From positions 1 to 47,068 of the forward strand of contig NZ_FNIA01000024.1 of NCBI RefSeq assembly GCF_900103505.1: a stretch of DNA of 47,068 nt, in the 5' to 3' direction. This DNA is from Haloarchaeobius iranensis. GTDB taxonomy: Archaea; Halobacteriota; Halobacteria; Halobacteriales; Natrialbaceae. The translations under genes were made by a program, and so were the position numbers. Positions 8,166 through 16,765 of the stretch are shown in pieces; the first letter of the stretch is position 1; the number at the start of each line of letters is the position of its first letter. Under the pieces are notes generated by a model. That model made no database searches, was not told the DNA's origin, and saw nothing but the letters and a program-made list of their open reading frames with translations.

Positions 8166-9344
8166 TCAGAACCCGAAAATCGGTACGAACCGGAAGCAGA
8201 GATACGCGCCGAGCGTCGCGATAGCGGGCACGATGTTCTGCATCAGGACGACCCGTGCCGTCGTCGCCGGGTTGAACAGGCTCGCCGCACTCGGGATGTC
8301 TTCCGGTTCCTCTTCGCCGATCGGGGGTAGCTCCTCGCCCTCCTCGTCGGCCGCCAGCGCATTCACGGTTACCGGCGGGGCCTCATCGCTGGAGACGGCC
8401 TCGGGGACGGTCATCGGTCTGGTCGCCCGTCCCCAGCCGAGGCCGACGATGGACATCGTCGCGATGATGACGAAGCTCGCCGGAATCCCCAGCGCCGAGA
8501 GGAAGATCACGAGCGTCGAACTGACGGACGCGACGACGATGGCGGCCGTCAGCGGGAGCTCCGTGATGTCGCTCCCCATCGTCTCCAGGGTCCGTCTCGC
8601 GATGGTGAACGCCCCGATGGTGACGGCGACACCGCCGAAGATGATCGCCGGGTTCATCGACAGTTCACCGCTGCCCACCAGCGGCGCGACGGCGTTGGCG
8701 ATGTTCGAGGTGCCGGAGCTGAACGCCATCAGACAGCCGATCGCGACGACGGTTATCGTTCCGACCAGCTCGCGGCGGTTCGTGGTCCGGTGGAGGCGTG
8801 GAATCGGCACCAGCCCCGAGTGGTCGACGTCGAACAGCGGGCCGCTGCTGCGTTCCATCGCCACGAACCGGTTGAGTCGCGCGTAGAAGTAGCGGCCGAT
8901 GATAAGCGACACCCAGAACCCGATGATCGGCGAGACGATCCACCAGGTGAGTATCTCGGCCATGACGGCGAGGTCCAGGACGCCGCCAGCGAGGCCCAGT
9001 CCAGCGATGGCGCCGACGGCGGTCATCGACGTCGAGGCTGGCACGCCGAAGAGGTTGCCCATGAGCAGCGCGACGCCGATGAAGAACAGCACCGCGATGG
9101 AGGATTCGAGCGTGAAGACGCTCGTGTTGACGACGAGTTCCCTCCCGAGCTTCGTCACGACGTTCCGGCCGACGGTCCAGGCACCGATGAAGAAGAACAC
9201 CCCCATCAGCGCTGCGGCGGCCGTCTTCGATATTGCGTCTGCGCCGACGGCTGGCCCGAAGGCCGGGCCCGTCGTCGAGCCACCGATGTTGTAGGCCACG
9301 AACATCGCGACGAGGACGCCGACGACGAGGAGTGCCTCGACCAT
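8166..9344 (-). CDS. PiT-family inorganic phosphate permease
   Basis: 392 residues with about ten membrane helices in two related halves. The family signature appears twice in modified form: YNIGGSTTGPAFGPAVGADA near the N-terminus and SSGTSNIANAVAPLVGSG in the second half (compare GANDVANA in bacterial PitA). Transport is expected to be cation-coupled phosphate uptake. A large acidic hydrophilic loop follows the second signature (TVNALAADEEGEELPPIGEE). The start ATG at 9344 overlaps the stop of the upstream ETV-repeat gene (TGATG), so the two are translationally coupled. Substrate specificity (phosphate or sulfate) is assigned by family only. Confidence 0.9.
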   Translation of the reverse strand: MVEALLVVGVLVAMFVAYNIGGSTTGPAFGPAVGADAISKTAAAALMGVFFFIGAWTVGRNVVTKLGRELVVNTSVFTLESSIAVLFFIGVALLMGNLFGVPASTSMTAVGAIAGLGLAGGVLDLAVMAEILTWWIVSPIIGFWVSLIIGRYFYARLNRFVAMERSSGPLFDVDHSGLVPIPRLHRTTNRRELVGTITVVAIGCLMAFSSGTSNIANAVAPLVGSGELSMNPAIIFGGVAVTIGAFTIARRTLETMGSDITELPLTAAIVVASVSSTLVIFLSALGIPASFVIIATMSIVGLGWGRATRPMTVPEAVSSDEAPPVTVNALAADEEGEELPPIGEEEPEDIPSAASLFNPATTARVVLMQNIVPAIATLGAYLCFRFVPIFGF

Positions 9345-10279
9345 CAGTCAGCTTCCTCAGCTGGGTCGGCGTCCTTCGTGTCCGATTTCTCTGCGTCTTC
9401 GGCGTCCTCGTCCTCCCAGACCTCAGTCGCGTCCTCGTCTTCCCACTCCTCCTCCGAGGTCGCATCCCCGGACTGACCGGCAGCCACGACGTCGTCCCGC
9501 TCCGCGGATTCTCCCGCCCCATCGTCGTGTGCTTCGAGTTCCCGCTCCAGCGTCTCTTCGACGGTCTTCTCGACCGTCTCGCCGACGGTCTCCTCGACGG
9601 TTTCACCCACGGTTTCCTCGACCGTCTCGCTGACTTTCTCCTCGACTGTCTCGCCGACGGTCTCCTCGACGGTTTCACCGACCTTCTCCTCGACGGTTTC
9701 TTCGACTGTCTCTCCAACTGTCTTCTCGACGGTCTCGCCCACTGTCTCCTCGACAGTTTCCTCGACGGTCTCGCCGACCTTCTCCTCGACGGTTTCACCG
9801 ACCTTCGCCTCGACTGTCTCGTTCACGGTCTCGCCGACGGTTTCCTCGACGGTTTCCTCGACCGTCTTCTCGACCGTCTCGCCGACCTTCGCTTCCACGG
9901 TCTCCTCGACACTATCGTTCACCGTCTTCTCGACAGTCTCGCCGACGGTCTTCTCGACGGTTTCCTCGACCGAGCTCCCGACCGTCTCCTCGACAGTGTC
10001 CTTGACGGTTTCGTCGACGGTCTTCTCGACCGTCTCACCGACCTTCTCGTCGACGGTTTCGTCGACCGTCTCCTCGACGGTCTCCTTGACGGCCGTGGTC
10101 ATCCAGTCGGGGTCGAACCGTGCCATCTTCCACACGACGTGGATGACGTACGATATCAGGACCCCGAAGCCGAAGGCCAGCCCGATGGCGTTGCCTGCGA
10201 CCACGATCAGCCCGACCGAAACCGCTATCAGAAGTCCGTAGACGAGATCGACGATGGAGTCGACCCGACTTGGGTTCAC
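9344..10279 (-). CDS. Two-helix membrane protein with long ETV repeat domain
   Basis: 311 residues from GTG 10279. Residues ~8-50 form two hydrophobic helices (LVYGLLIAVSVGLIVVAGNA and LAFGFGVLISYVIHVVW). From about residue 64 to 247 the protein is made almost wholly of ETVEETV, GETVEKTV and ETVEAKV units, a four-residue period that would form a long, highly charged helix or coiled coil. The last ~60 residues are acidic and disordered (EEEWEDEDATEVWEDEDAED). It is coupled to the phosphate permease by TGATG. It may act as a cytoplasmic scaffold or regulator of the permease, much as accessory proteins do for other transporters, but that is inference. Repeat number is likely to vary between strains. 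Confidence 0.8.
   Translation of the reverse strand: MNPSRVDSIVDLVYGLLIAVSVGLIVVAGNAIGLAFGFGVLISYVIHVVWKMARFDPDWMTTAVKETVEETVDETVDEKVGETVEKTVDETVKDTVEETVGSSVEETVEKTVGETVEKTVNDSVEETVEAKVGETVEKTVEETVEETVGETVNETVEAKVGETVEEKVGETVEETVEETVGETVEKTVGETVEETVEEKVGETVEETVGETVEEKVSETVEETVGETVEETVGETVEKTVEETLERELEAHDDGAGESAERDDVVAAGQSGDATSEEEWEDEDATEVWEDEDAEDAEKSDTKDADPAEEAD
9548..10092. repeat. 12-bp-period tandem coding repeat (Glu-Thr-Val units)
   Basis: About 45 degenerate copies of a 12-base unit encoding (E/G/D)-(E/K/T)-T-V. On the plus strand it reads as variants of gtctcctcgacg. Synonymous and near-synonymous variation between units (tcgacggtt, tcgaccgtc, ccgacggtc) shows that the protein repeat, not the DNA, is conserved. 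Confidence 0.85.
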
Positions 10280-10510
10280 AGCCCACCCGGGAGTGCCCCG
10301 GGTCGGTCAGATGCGAGCGTAGTCCGTCGGCGATCGAATACTGAAAAATTCACGTACACATTGTAGCTGCCTGCGAGTCAAGTAGTTTCGCAAAGCAGGA
10401 CAGTGGTGCACGGAGCAGTCGCGGCCGGGAATCGCGAGCGGACCACGTGCGGAAGACGGTTCGACGCGAGATGCCCGCTCTCGCCACAATTGCAGTGTCG
10501 CTGTATTCCT
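10280..10510. other. Intergenic region, likely promoter of the ETV-repeat/permease pair
   Basis: Convincing coding frames are lacking. A minus-strand A/T run (GAATTTTTCA, about 10341-10350) could be the TATA element of the ETV gene, which would give a leader of about 40 nt. A G/C-rich self-complementary stretch lies close to the GTG start (about 10280-10300). The remainder shows nothing recognisable. Confidence 0.35.
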
Positions 10511-11443
10511 TCAAAACGAAGGCGAGGACTCCCCAGTTTCGAGTTCGGCCTCGACGCGCCCGAGCACATCTTCGAGGGAGACACCCTCTCGCTCGACTCG
10601 TCTGAGCTGTGCTTCGACGGCTGGCTCGAGCTGTGGACTCAGGATGAACAGGGCCGCGCCGGTCGCAGTCGCCCGGAGCACCCACTGCGTGAGCGAGGGG
10701 ACCGGTGGTGTGGTGACGTCGGTCCGGACCGCTGCCACCCGCCACGCCTGTTCCCGACCTTCGGTCATCGAGCGCAGCGTCAGTGATTCGTCGAGTCGGC
10801 CGAACAGTTCGTCGACGTCGTCGACGCCAGGGGCGTACAGGCCGGCGAGGGCCCGCTGTTGAGCGTCCACGACCCCGGCGAGGATGGCGTCGATGGCGCG
10901 GTGGTCGTCGTACTTCCGGTGCCTGTCGGGGTCGATACCCACCGCTTCGAGGCTGAGTGCGAGGTCGTAGTTGATGTGGGCGTTCACGCCGAGGAACGCG
11001 TCCTGCATGATGAGGGTCTCGTCGTTGACCGCTGCCCCGAAGGCGACACGCCAGGGGTCGGGGACCGCCGTGACGTCGCCGCGTTCGAAGGCGAGGAACG
11101 CCCGGCGATAGTAGTCGGCGAAGGTGACCAGATACCGGCGCATCCACTCGGGGTCGGCGAACCGGCCTTCTTCGATGCCTTCGCGGACTCGCCCCGTCAT
11201 CCTGACGTAGATGGTCAGGAAGACGGCCCTGCGGTCGTCGCGCTGGCGGAGCCGCGACTCCAGTCGCCCGAGCCGCTGTTCGGCATCGCCGACCGACTCG
11301 AACGGTGTCTCGACGAGTTCGACCAGTGATGGGTCCGGAGAGGGAGGCGGGGCGAACCGTCCCGGGTCACCCCGGAACGCGTGCCAGATGGCTCTGAGCT
11401 CTGTCGGTCCGACGAGTCGCGCGGTCGTCGAGAGGCCTGCCAT
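10511..11443 (-). CDS. DUF5995 family protein
   Basis: 310 residues from ATG 11443. The middle carries the features I associate with DUF5995: a helix with FLTIYVRMTGRVREGIEEGR, then FADPEWMRRYLVTFADYYRR, then PDPWRVAFGAA and LIMQDAFLGVNAHINYDLAL with a conserved NAHIN/D motif. Several His and Asp residues in the helical core suggest a buried polar or metal site, but no activity is known to me. The last 50 residues include a hydrophobic stretch (WVLRATATGAALFILSP) that could touch the membrane. Upstream in-frame codons (to 11614) are Arg/Pro rich and were not taken as coding. Confidence 0.8.
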   Translation of the reverse strand: MAGLSTTARLVGPTELRAIWHAFRGDPGRFAPPPSPDPSLVELVETPFESVGDAEQRLGRLESRLRQRDDRRAVFLTIYVRMTGRVREGIEEGRFADPEWMRRYLVTFADYYRRAFLAFERGDVTAVPDPWRVAFGAAVNDETLIMQDAFLGVNAHINYDLALSLEAVGIDPDRHRKYDDHRAIDAILAGVVDAQQRALAGLYAPGVDDVDELFGRLDESLTLRSMTEGREQAWRVAAVRTDVTTPPVPSLTQWVLRATATGAALFILSPQLEPAVEAQLRRVEREGVSLEDVLGRVEAELETGESSPSF

Positions 11444-11614
11444 CCGGGATTCCTGCGCGAGGGTTCTCGTCCCCGGGGCAAAAAGGTCGACCCGGCTGTG
11501 GCTCACGTGACACTTCCGGCTACGAGGGGCCGGGATCACCTGCTTCGGTCGCGGGACGCCTGCGATCTCCTTCGAGCCCCGGTAGCTCGTTCCCATCGAC
11601 GGGCCAGAGTTCAC

Positions 11615-11774
11615 GGAGTTGCAAGCGACGGCCTACCGCCGCAGGCGTGAGAGGGAGACAGCTACATCGACGGCGGTGAGGGACGCACGCAGTGGCCACC
11701 GCTGGGTCTGCCAGCTTCGCCCGGTATCCCAAACCCGAGCGATTATTCGGGCCGGGCTCTAAATCCCTCGCAAT
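11615..11774 (+). promoter_or_regulatory. Promoter region of the Old Yellow Enzyme gene
   Basis: An A/T element (gattatt, 11741-11747) lies about 30 nt before ATG 11775, predicting a nearly leaderless transcript. The remainder of the gap shows no gene. Confidence 0.4.
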
Positions 11775-12890
11775 ATGCTGTTCGACTCCACCTCGCTTGG
11801 CGACCTGACGCTGGACAACCGTGTTGGCCTGGCTCCGATGACGAGAGTGAGTGCGATGGCTGACGGCTGCGCGAACGACAGGATGGCCCAGTACTACGCG
11901 AAGTTCGCCGAGGGCGGGTTCTCGTTTCTCGTGACTGAGGGCACGTACACCGACAACGCCTACAGCAAGGGCTATCGGAAGCAGCCCGGGCTCGTCACCG
12001 ATGATCACGTCGACGCCTGGACACAGGTCACTGATGCCGTGCACGACGCCGGCGGGGCGATCTTCGCGCAACTGATGCACAGCGGTGCCCAGAACCAGGG
12101 GATGCCACAGGATTCCGACCAGGAAACCATCGCGCCCTCGGCAGTCCAGCCGGAGGGCGAGAAGAACCCGGCCTACGGTGGTGACGGGCCGTATCCCGAG
12201 CCGAAGAAGGCCACCAAGGAAGACCTCGAAACTGCACGCGAGGGCTTCGTCGCGTCGGCGCTGAACGCTCACGAGGCCGGCTTCGACGGGGTGGAACTGC
12301 ACGCCGCGAACGGCTACCTGCTCAACGAGTTCCTCTCGGACAAGATGAACCGGCGTGACGACGAGTACGGGGGTGCGCCGGAAGCGCGCGTGCGGTATCC
12401 CGCCGAAGTCGTCGAGGCGGTCGCTGCGGCGGTCCCCGACGACTTCGTCGTGGGCGTCCGTGTATCGCAGTCGATGGTGACCGACTACGGCTACGTCTGG
12501 CCCGAAGGCGAAGCGGCAGCGGCCGTGTTCTTCGAGGCGCTCTCGTCTGCCGGGGCGGACTACATCCACACGACCGAACGCTACGCCACGGAGCCGACGT
12601 TCGGGGACGACGGGCCGTCCCTCGCGGAAGCCGCAGTCGAGTACGTCACCGACGACACGGTCGTCATCGCCAACGGTAACCTGGGCACGCCCGAGGCGGC
12701 ACGCCAGGTACTCGACGACGGGGCAGACCTCCTGACCCTCGGGACGAGTGCGCTCGCGAACCCCGACTGGCCGACGCGGGTCGCGGCGGGCGAGGAGCTC
12801 GCACAGTTCGACCGGTCGCGGCTGCTGGAACCGAAGGCGACGATCGGCGACGAGGAACTCCTGATAGACGCCTCGGCCGTCGACGACTGA
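11775..12890 (+). CDS. NADH:flavin oxidoreductase, Old Yellow Enzyme family
   Basis: 371 residues forming an FMN-binding TIM barrel. Visible family marks are the N-terminal LGDLTLDNRVGLAPMTR, EGTYTDNAYSKGY, IFAQLMHSGAQ (Gln/His near the flavin), and FDGVELHAANGYLLNEFLS with SDKMNRRDDEYGG, a hallmark block of the family. The C-terminal phosphate-binding part is VIANGNLGTP and DLLTLGTSALANPDWP. These enzymes reduce activated C=C bonds using NAD(P)H; the physiological substrate is unknown. Length is normal and no Fe-S cysteine cluster is present, so it is the classical single-domain type. It stands alone between an intergenic promoter and a dehydrogenase remnant. Confidence 0.92.
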   Translation: MLFDSTSLGDLTLDNRVGLAPMTRVSAMADGCANDRMAQYYAKFAEGGFSFLVTEGTYTDNAYSKGYRKQPGLVTDDHVDAWTQVTDAVHDAGGAIFAQLMHSGAQNQGMPQDSDQETIAPSAVQPEGEKNPAYGGDGPYPEPKKATKEDLETAREGFVASALNAHEAGFDGVELHAANGYLLNEFLSDKMNRRDDEYGGAPEARVRYPAEVVEAVAAAVPDDFVVGVRVSQSMVTDYGYVWPEGEAAAAVFFEALSSAGADYIHTTERYATEPTFGDDGPSLAEAAVEYVTDDTVVIANGNLGTPEAARQVLDDGADLLTLGTSALANPDWPTRVAAGEELAQFDRSRLLEPKATIGDEELLIDASAVDD

Positions 12891-13059
12891 GCCGTCGAAG
12901 CGGAGTCCACCGTACAGAGCCCGAGGAATCGCGTTCCGGTCTCGCCACCACGCCAGTTGTGCGCGCGAGTCCGTTCGTCGCTGTCTAGCCGATATTCGCT
13001 CGTGGCGCGTCACCGGCTGTCGACAGTCTCACCGGTACCGACCCAGCTCGCTGTCGGAG
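12891..13059. other. Intergenic, no gene seen
   Basis: No plausible frame was found on either strand. It separates the oxidoreductase from a dehydrogenase remnant on the opposite strand and may be part of the same decayed gene. Confidence 0.4.
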
Positions 13060-13155
13060 TCAGAGGGTCACGACGAACTTCCCGATGTAGCCGCCCGTCA
13101 CCTCGAAGAACGCCCTCGGCGACTGGGGCATGCTCCGGTCGATAAGGCCGCCATG
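13060..13155 (-). pseudogene. 3' remnant of a zinc-type alcohol dehydrogenase/quinone reductase
   Basis: Ending at the stop 13060-13062, the minus frame reads GLIDRSMPQSPRAFFEVTGG and YIGKFVVTL. This is the closing helix and strand of medium-chain dehydrogenases (compare ...IDRSMPLAEAPEAF...YIGKFVV). Nothing upstream on this strand continues it, because the six-PAS kinase promoter and start occupy that DNA. It is a scar of a deleted gene. Confidence 0.45.
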
Positions 13156-13184
13156 CCAGCGGGACAGAGTCGGCTGTGGGGAAC

Positions 13185-13195
13185 TTTGAAAAATA
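13185..13195 (+). promoter_or_regulatory. TATA element of the six-PAS kinase gene
   Basis: The run tttgaaaaata is centred about 25 nt before ATG 13215, so the transcript would start at or near the A of the start codon. This supports 13215 rather than the GTG at 13176 as the translation start. Confidence 0.55.
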
Positions 13196-13214
13196 CCGCA
13201 CACGACGTGCTTGT

Positions 13215-16200
13215 ATGGCAAGCGATGGCGGCAGGCGTCTCCAGCTGCTGGTCGCTGATGGCGATGCCGCGTTCGTCGATGCCACGGAAGATGCTATCGG
13301 AGAAGCGTATCCGGGGGTCGACGTCGAAACGGTCACGACCGGTGAAGGGGCGATACGACGGGCTAGGAACGGTGACGCGCTTGATGGAGTCCTCGTCGGC
13401 GAGACGCTGGAGCGGCCCATCGGCGTTATCGAACACCTCGACACAGTGACCGACCTCCCGGTCGTGTACCTCACCGACGGGTTCGACGACTGGAGGGCCG
13501 TCGCAGACGCCGTCGAGGCAGGCGCGGACGACTACTTTCCCCGGACCACGTCGAGCGCACAGTACGAGGTCGTCATTGGAGTCCTCGCGAACGATCCCCG
13601 GACGGATTCCGCTCCGACCGACATCCAGGGGGAGTCTCGAGCCTCTGGCCACTTGGAGCGCTCTTCGGTCCGAGATGAGTCGTTCGACCGGACTTCCCGC
13701 GCGGTGTTCGAGCACGTCAGCGACGGCCTGATCGTCCACGACGCCGCCACTGGTGAGATTCTCGACGTCAACCAGCGGTTCTGCGAGTTGAACGGCTACG
13801 ACCGCGCGGAACTGGTCGGCCAGGACATCGGACTCGTGACCCCGCCCGACGAGGAGTACAGTTACGAGGCCGCCCAGGAGAAGATCGAGGCCGCCCGCGA
13901 GGAGGGCCCGCAACTGTTCGAGTGGCGCAACCAACGCAAGGACGGTGAGACCTTCCCCGTCGAGGTCCACCTCTCGGTCGTCCATTTCGGTGACGAGGCG
14001 CGTGTACTCGGTTCCGTGCGGGACATCTCCGAGCGCAAGCAGCGCGAACGCGAGTTCGAACAAATCTTCAACGCAGTTCAAGACGCTATCGGGGTGTTCG
14101 ATCCGGAGACGCTGGACCTCCTGGACGCCAACGAAGCGTACCTCGACATGCTGGGATACGAGGAGCTCGAGAGCCTCCGAGATGCGGGCGTGGAAGGACT
14201 CAGTGTTGCCGAAGAGGGATACACGCTCGAGCGGGGTCGAGAGATTCACCAGCGGGTCGCCGACTCCGGCGAACCGGCGGTGCTCGAGTGGCGGGGGGAA
14301 ACGAAAGACGGGGAACGACGCTGGCTCGAGGTGAAGGTCGCTCCGGCCAGGATCCGTGGCGAGTCGGTCACGATCGCGATCAACCGCGACGTAACCGAGC
14401 GCAAGGAACGTGAACGGGAACTCAGGGAGAACGAGCGCCGGCTCGGGCTGATCGCAGAGCACATCGACGAGATCATCTACCTCGCGTCGGGCGATTACTC
14501 CGAGATTCTGTACGTCAACCCGGCCTACGAAGAGATCTACGGCCGCTCCGTCGAGGAGCTCTACGAGGACCCCCGGTCGTTCGTCGAGGCTGCCCACCCG
14601 GCGGACCGGGAGCGGTACGAGGCTGACGTCCGGACGCTCATCGAGGATATCGAGACGGGTGATACGGAGGACGCATACGGGGGCGAGTACCGGATCGAAC
14701 GGGATGGGGAGGTCCGGTGGGTGACCGTCACCCGGTTCCCGATCGAAGACGAGCTGGGTACCGTCGATCGGATCGTCGGGCGAGTACGGGATATCACCGA
14801 GCGAAAGCGGCGCGAGCGTGAGTACGAGCAGATCTTCAACGGTGTCAACGACGGGGTCACGATCCACGACCCGGACACCGGCGAGATACTCGACGCCAAC
14901 GAGACGTACCTCGACATCTTCGCGTACGATACCGTCGAAACGGTTCAGGAACTCGGTATCGAGGGACTCAGCGTCACCGAGGAGGGGTACACCGCGGAGC
15001 GGGCGCGGGCGCTCGTCACCGGCGTCGCGTCGAGCGGGGAGCCGAGGACCGTCGAGTGGCGGATCGAAACGGCGGACGGCGAACAGCGCTGGTTCGAATC
15101 GACGATGGCACCTGCGGAAATCAGCGGGGAGACACGAGTGCTCGCCATCCAGCGGGACATCACGGAACGGAAGCGCCGCGAGCGCGAGTACGAGCAGATA
15201 TTCAACGGTGTCAACGACGGAATCGCCATCCAGGACCCCGAGACCGCCGAGGTGCTCGATGTCAACCGGACGTACGTCGAGCGGCTCGGCTACGGGAGCG
15301 CCGAGGAAGCCCTGGAACAGGGATACGAAGGGCTGACTGCGACCGGGGCCGGCTACACGAAGGCGACGGCGCGGGAACTGTGTCACCGAGTCATGGAGAC
15401 GGGCGAGCCTGAGACGGTGGAGTGGCAACTCGAAACCAAGGCGGGCGACAGGCTGTGGATCGAAGCGACGGTGAGCCCGGCGGTCATCGGCGGCGAGGAC
15501 CGCATCATCTCGATCCAGCGGGATATCACGGAACAGCGCCAGCTCGAACGACGGCTGCGGACCATCGCGGAGCGCATCGACGAGGTCGTCTACCTGACGA
15601 ACGGCGACCTATCCGAAGCGCTCTACGTCAATTCGGCGTACGCAGATGTCTTCGGCCGTTCGGTCGACGAACTCTACGAGGACCCGGAGACGTACTTCGA
15701 GCCCGTCGTCCCCGAGGACAGGGACGCGTTCGAGTCCGTGGTGGCCGAGATGAGGGACGGCATCGAATCAGGTGAGCCCGCCGAAAGATACGAATTCGAG
15801 TACCGGATCCGACGTCCCGACGGCGAGGTACGGCGGGTAGAAACGACCAGCTATCCAGTCCTCGGTGAAACGAGCGATTCCCACCGGTACGTGAACGTCA
15901 CGGAGGACGTCACCGGGCGTCGCGCCCGCGAGCAACGACTGTCGGTCCTCAATCGGGTTCTCCGGCACAACGTACGCAACGGCCTCGATGTCGTCCTCGC
16001 GCACGCCGACCGCATCGGGGACGACGACGTCCGGGCCGAAATCCGTGACCAGGCGAGGGACCTCCTCGAACTGAGCATGAAAGCCAGGGAGGCAGAGGAG
16101 GTCATGGCGGCAACCACCGACACGCCGGACACGATCGACCTCACGGCGGTGGCCGAACGCGTCGTCGACCGGTTCCAGTCCAGTGACCACTCCGGCGAAA

Positions 16201-16553
16201 TAACGCTTGATTGCCCTCGCGAGCTGCGGACTCCATCCCATCGGACGGTGATTCGACGGGTCCTCATAGAACTGCTCGAAAACGCGCTCACGCACAGCGA
16301 TAAGGACACGCCGCAAGTCGAAATCAGTGTTCGACGACACGCGAAAGCGGGGGTCGAGATCGCGATCGCCGACGACGGGCCGGGAATCCCCGAGCAGGAA
16401 CGGCAGATCCTGACGAACGGGACCGAGACCCAACTCGAACACGGGCGGGGAATCGGGCTCTGGTTCGTCAACTGGGCCGTCACACAGTTGGGCGGCGATC
16501 TGTACTACCGGCCGAACACCCCGGAAGGCAGCGTCGTCACGATTCGCCTCTAG
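13215..16553 (+). CDS. Receiver-like/six-PAS histidine kinase
   Basis: A 1112-residue soluble kinase. Residues ~8-110 resemble a response-regulator receiver (LQLLVADGDAAF, then VVYLTDG and AGADDYFPR), but the phosphoacceptor aspartate position is Gly62 (GVLVGETLERP) and the conserved Lys is Arg. Six PAS domains follow (about 160-275, 285-400, 405-535, 545-660, 670-785, 790-920), most closed by an ITERK(R)-type linker. PAS2, 4 and 5 resemble each other (EQIFNGVNDG), as do PAS3 and 6 (DE(I/V)(I/V)YL..GD.SE.LYVN). The HisKA box is LNRVLRHNVRN; the ATPase domain has LLENALTHS, DDGPGIP and GRGIGLWFVNWAVTQLGG. No membrane segment is present. The next gene, a sensor-like membrane protein, lies downstream in the same direction. 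Confidence 0.93.
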   Translation: MASDGGRRLQLLVADGDAAFVDATEDAIGEAYPGVDVETVTTGEGAIRRARNGDALDGVLVGETLERPIGVIEHLDTVTDLPVVYLTDGFDDWRAVADAVEAGADDYFPRTTSSAQYEVVIGVLANDPRTDSAPTDIQGESRASGHLERSSVRDESFDRTSRAVFEHVSDGLIVHDAATGEILDVNQRFCELNGYDRAELVGQDIGLVTPPDEEYSYEAAQEKIEAAREEGPQLFEWRNQRKDGETFPVEVHLSVVHFGDEARVLGSVRDISERKQREREFEQIFNAVQDAIGVFDPETLDLLDANEAYLDMLGYEELESLRDAGVEGLSVAEEGYTLERGREIHQRVADSGEPAVLEWRGETKDGERRWLEVKVAPARIRGESVTIAINRDVTERKERERELRENERRLGLIAEHIDEIIYLASGDYSEILYVNPAYEEIYGRSVEELYEDPRSFVEAAHPADRERYEADVRTLIEDIETGDTEDAYGGEYRIERDGEVRWVTVTRFPIEDELGTVDRIVGRVRDITERKRREREYEQIFNGVNDGVTIHDPDTGEILDANETYLDIFAYDTVETVQELGIEGLSVTEEGYTAERARALVTGVASSGEPRTVEWRIETADGEQRWFESTMAPAEISGETRVLAIQRDITERKRREREYEQIFNGVNDGIAIQDPETAEVLDVNRTYVERLGYGSAEEALEQGYEGLTATGAGYTKATARELCHRVMETGEPETVEWQLETKAGDRLWIEATVSPAVIGGEDRIISIQRDITEQRQLERRLRTIAERIDEVVYLTNGDLSEALYVNSAYADVFGRSVDELYEDPETYFEPVVPEDRDAFESVVAEMRDGIESGEPAERYEFEYRIRRPDGEVRRVETTSYPVLGETSDSHRYVNVTEDVTGRRAREQRLSVLNRVLRHNVRNGLDVVLAHADRIGDDDVRAEIRDQARDLLELSMKAREAEEVMAATTDTPDTIDLTAVAERVVDRFQSSDHSGEITLDCPRELRTPSHRTVIRRVLIELLENALTHSDKDTPQVEISVRRHAKAGVEIAIADDGPGIPEQERQILTNGTETQLEHGRGIGLWFVNWAVTQLGGDLYYRPNTPEGSVVTIRL

Positions 16554-16765
16554 GGAGGCTCGAGGAGCCGGGGGCCTGCTCCCAGCGCAGTCGCACCACG
16601 GGCTCGACGCCCGGACCGAGTTTCCGTCGACCACCGCGATTCGAGCCGGGTCCACCACTGGCGGCTACGCGCCCGAACGTCTCTCGGATACGACGGTCTC
16701 GCGGGTGTTTCAGGCGATGCAACGGTGGCTTCCACTATTTGTCACGTGAACTGCTCTTCCCGTCT
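16554..16765 (+). promoter_or_regulatory. Intergenic region with TATA element for the sensor-domain gene
   Basis: No gene was seen. The element actattt (16734-16740) sits about 28 nt before ATG 16766, again pointing to a leaderless start. The GC-rich 16556-16640 stretch may help terminate the kinase transcript. Confidence 0.4.

Noticed and set aside
9548-10092. CRISPR array or non-coding tandem repeat
   Set aside because: The 12-base period is coding, keeps frame and shows synonymous variation; there are no spacers.
9233-10366. Plus-strand frame encoding a repeated LLDGLADGLLDG-like protein
   Set aside because: It is the antisense reading of the ETV repeat. The opposite strand has a start coupled to the permease, membrane helices and an acidic tail, so the repeat belongs to that gene.
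11520-13013. Minus-strand frame over the Old Yellow Enzyme gene
   Set aside because: Antisense shadow; Arg and Val rich without domains.
13098-15428. Minus-strand frame of nearly 780 codons over the six-PAS kinase
   Set aside because: Shadow of the repeated PAS domains; apparent repeats in it mirror the real ones.
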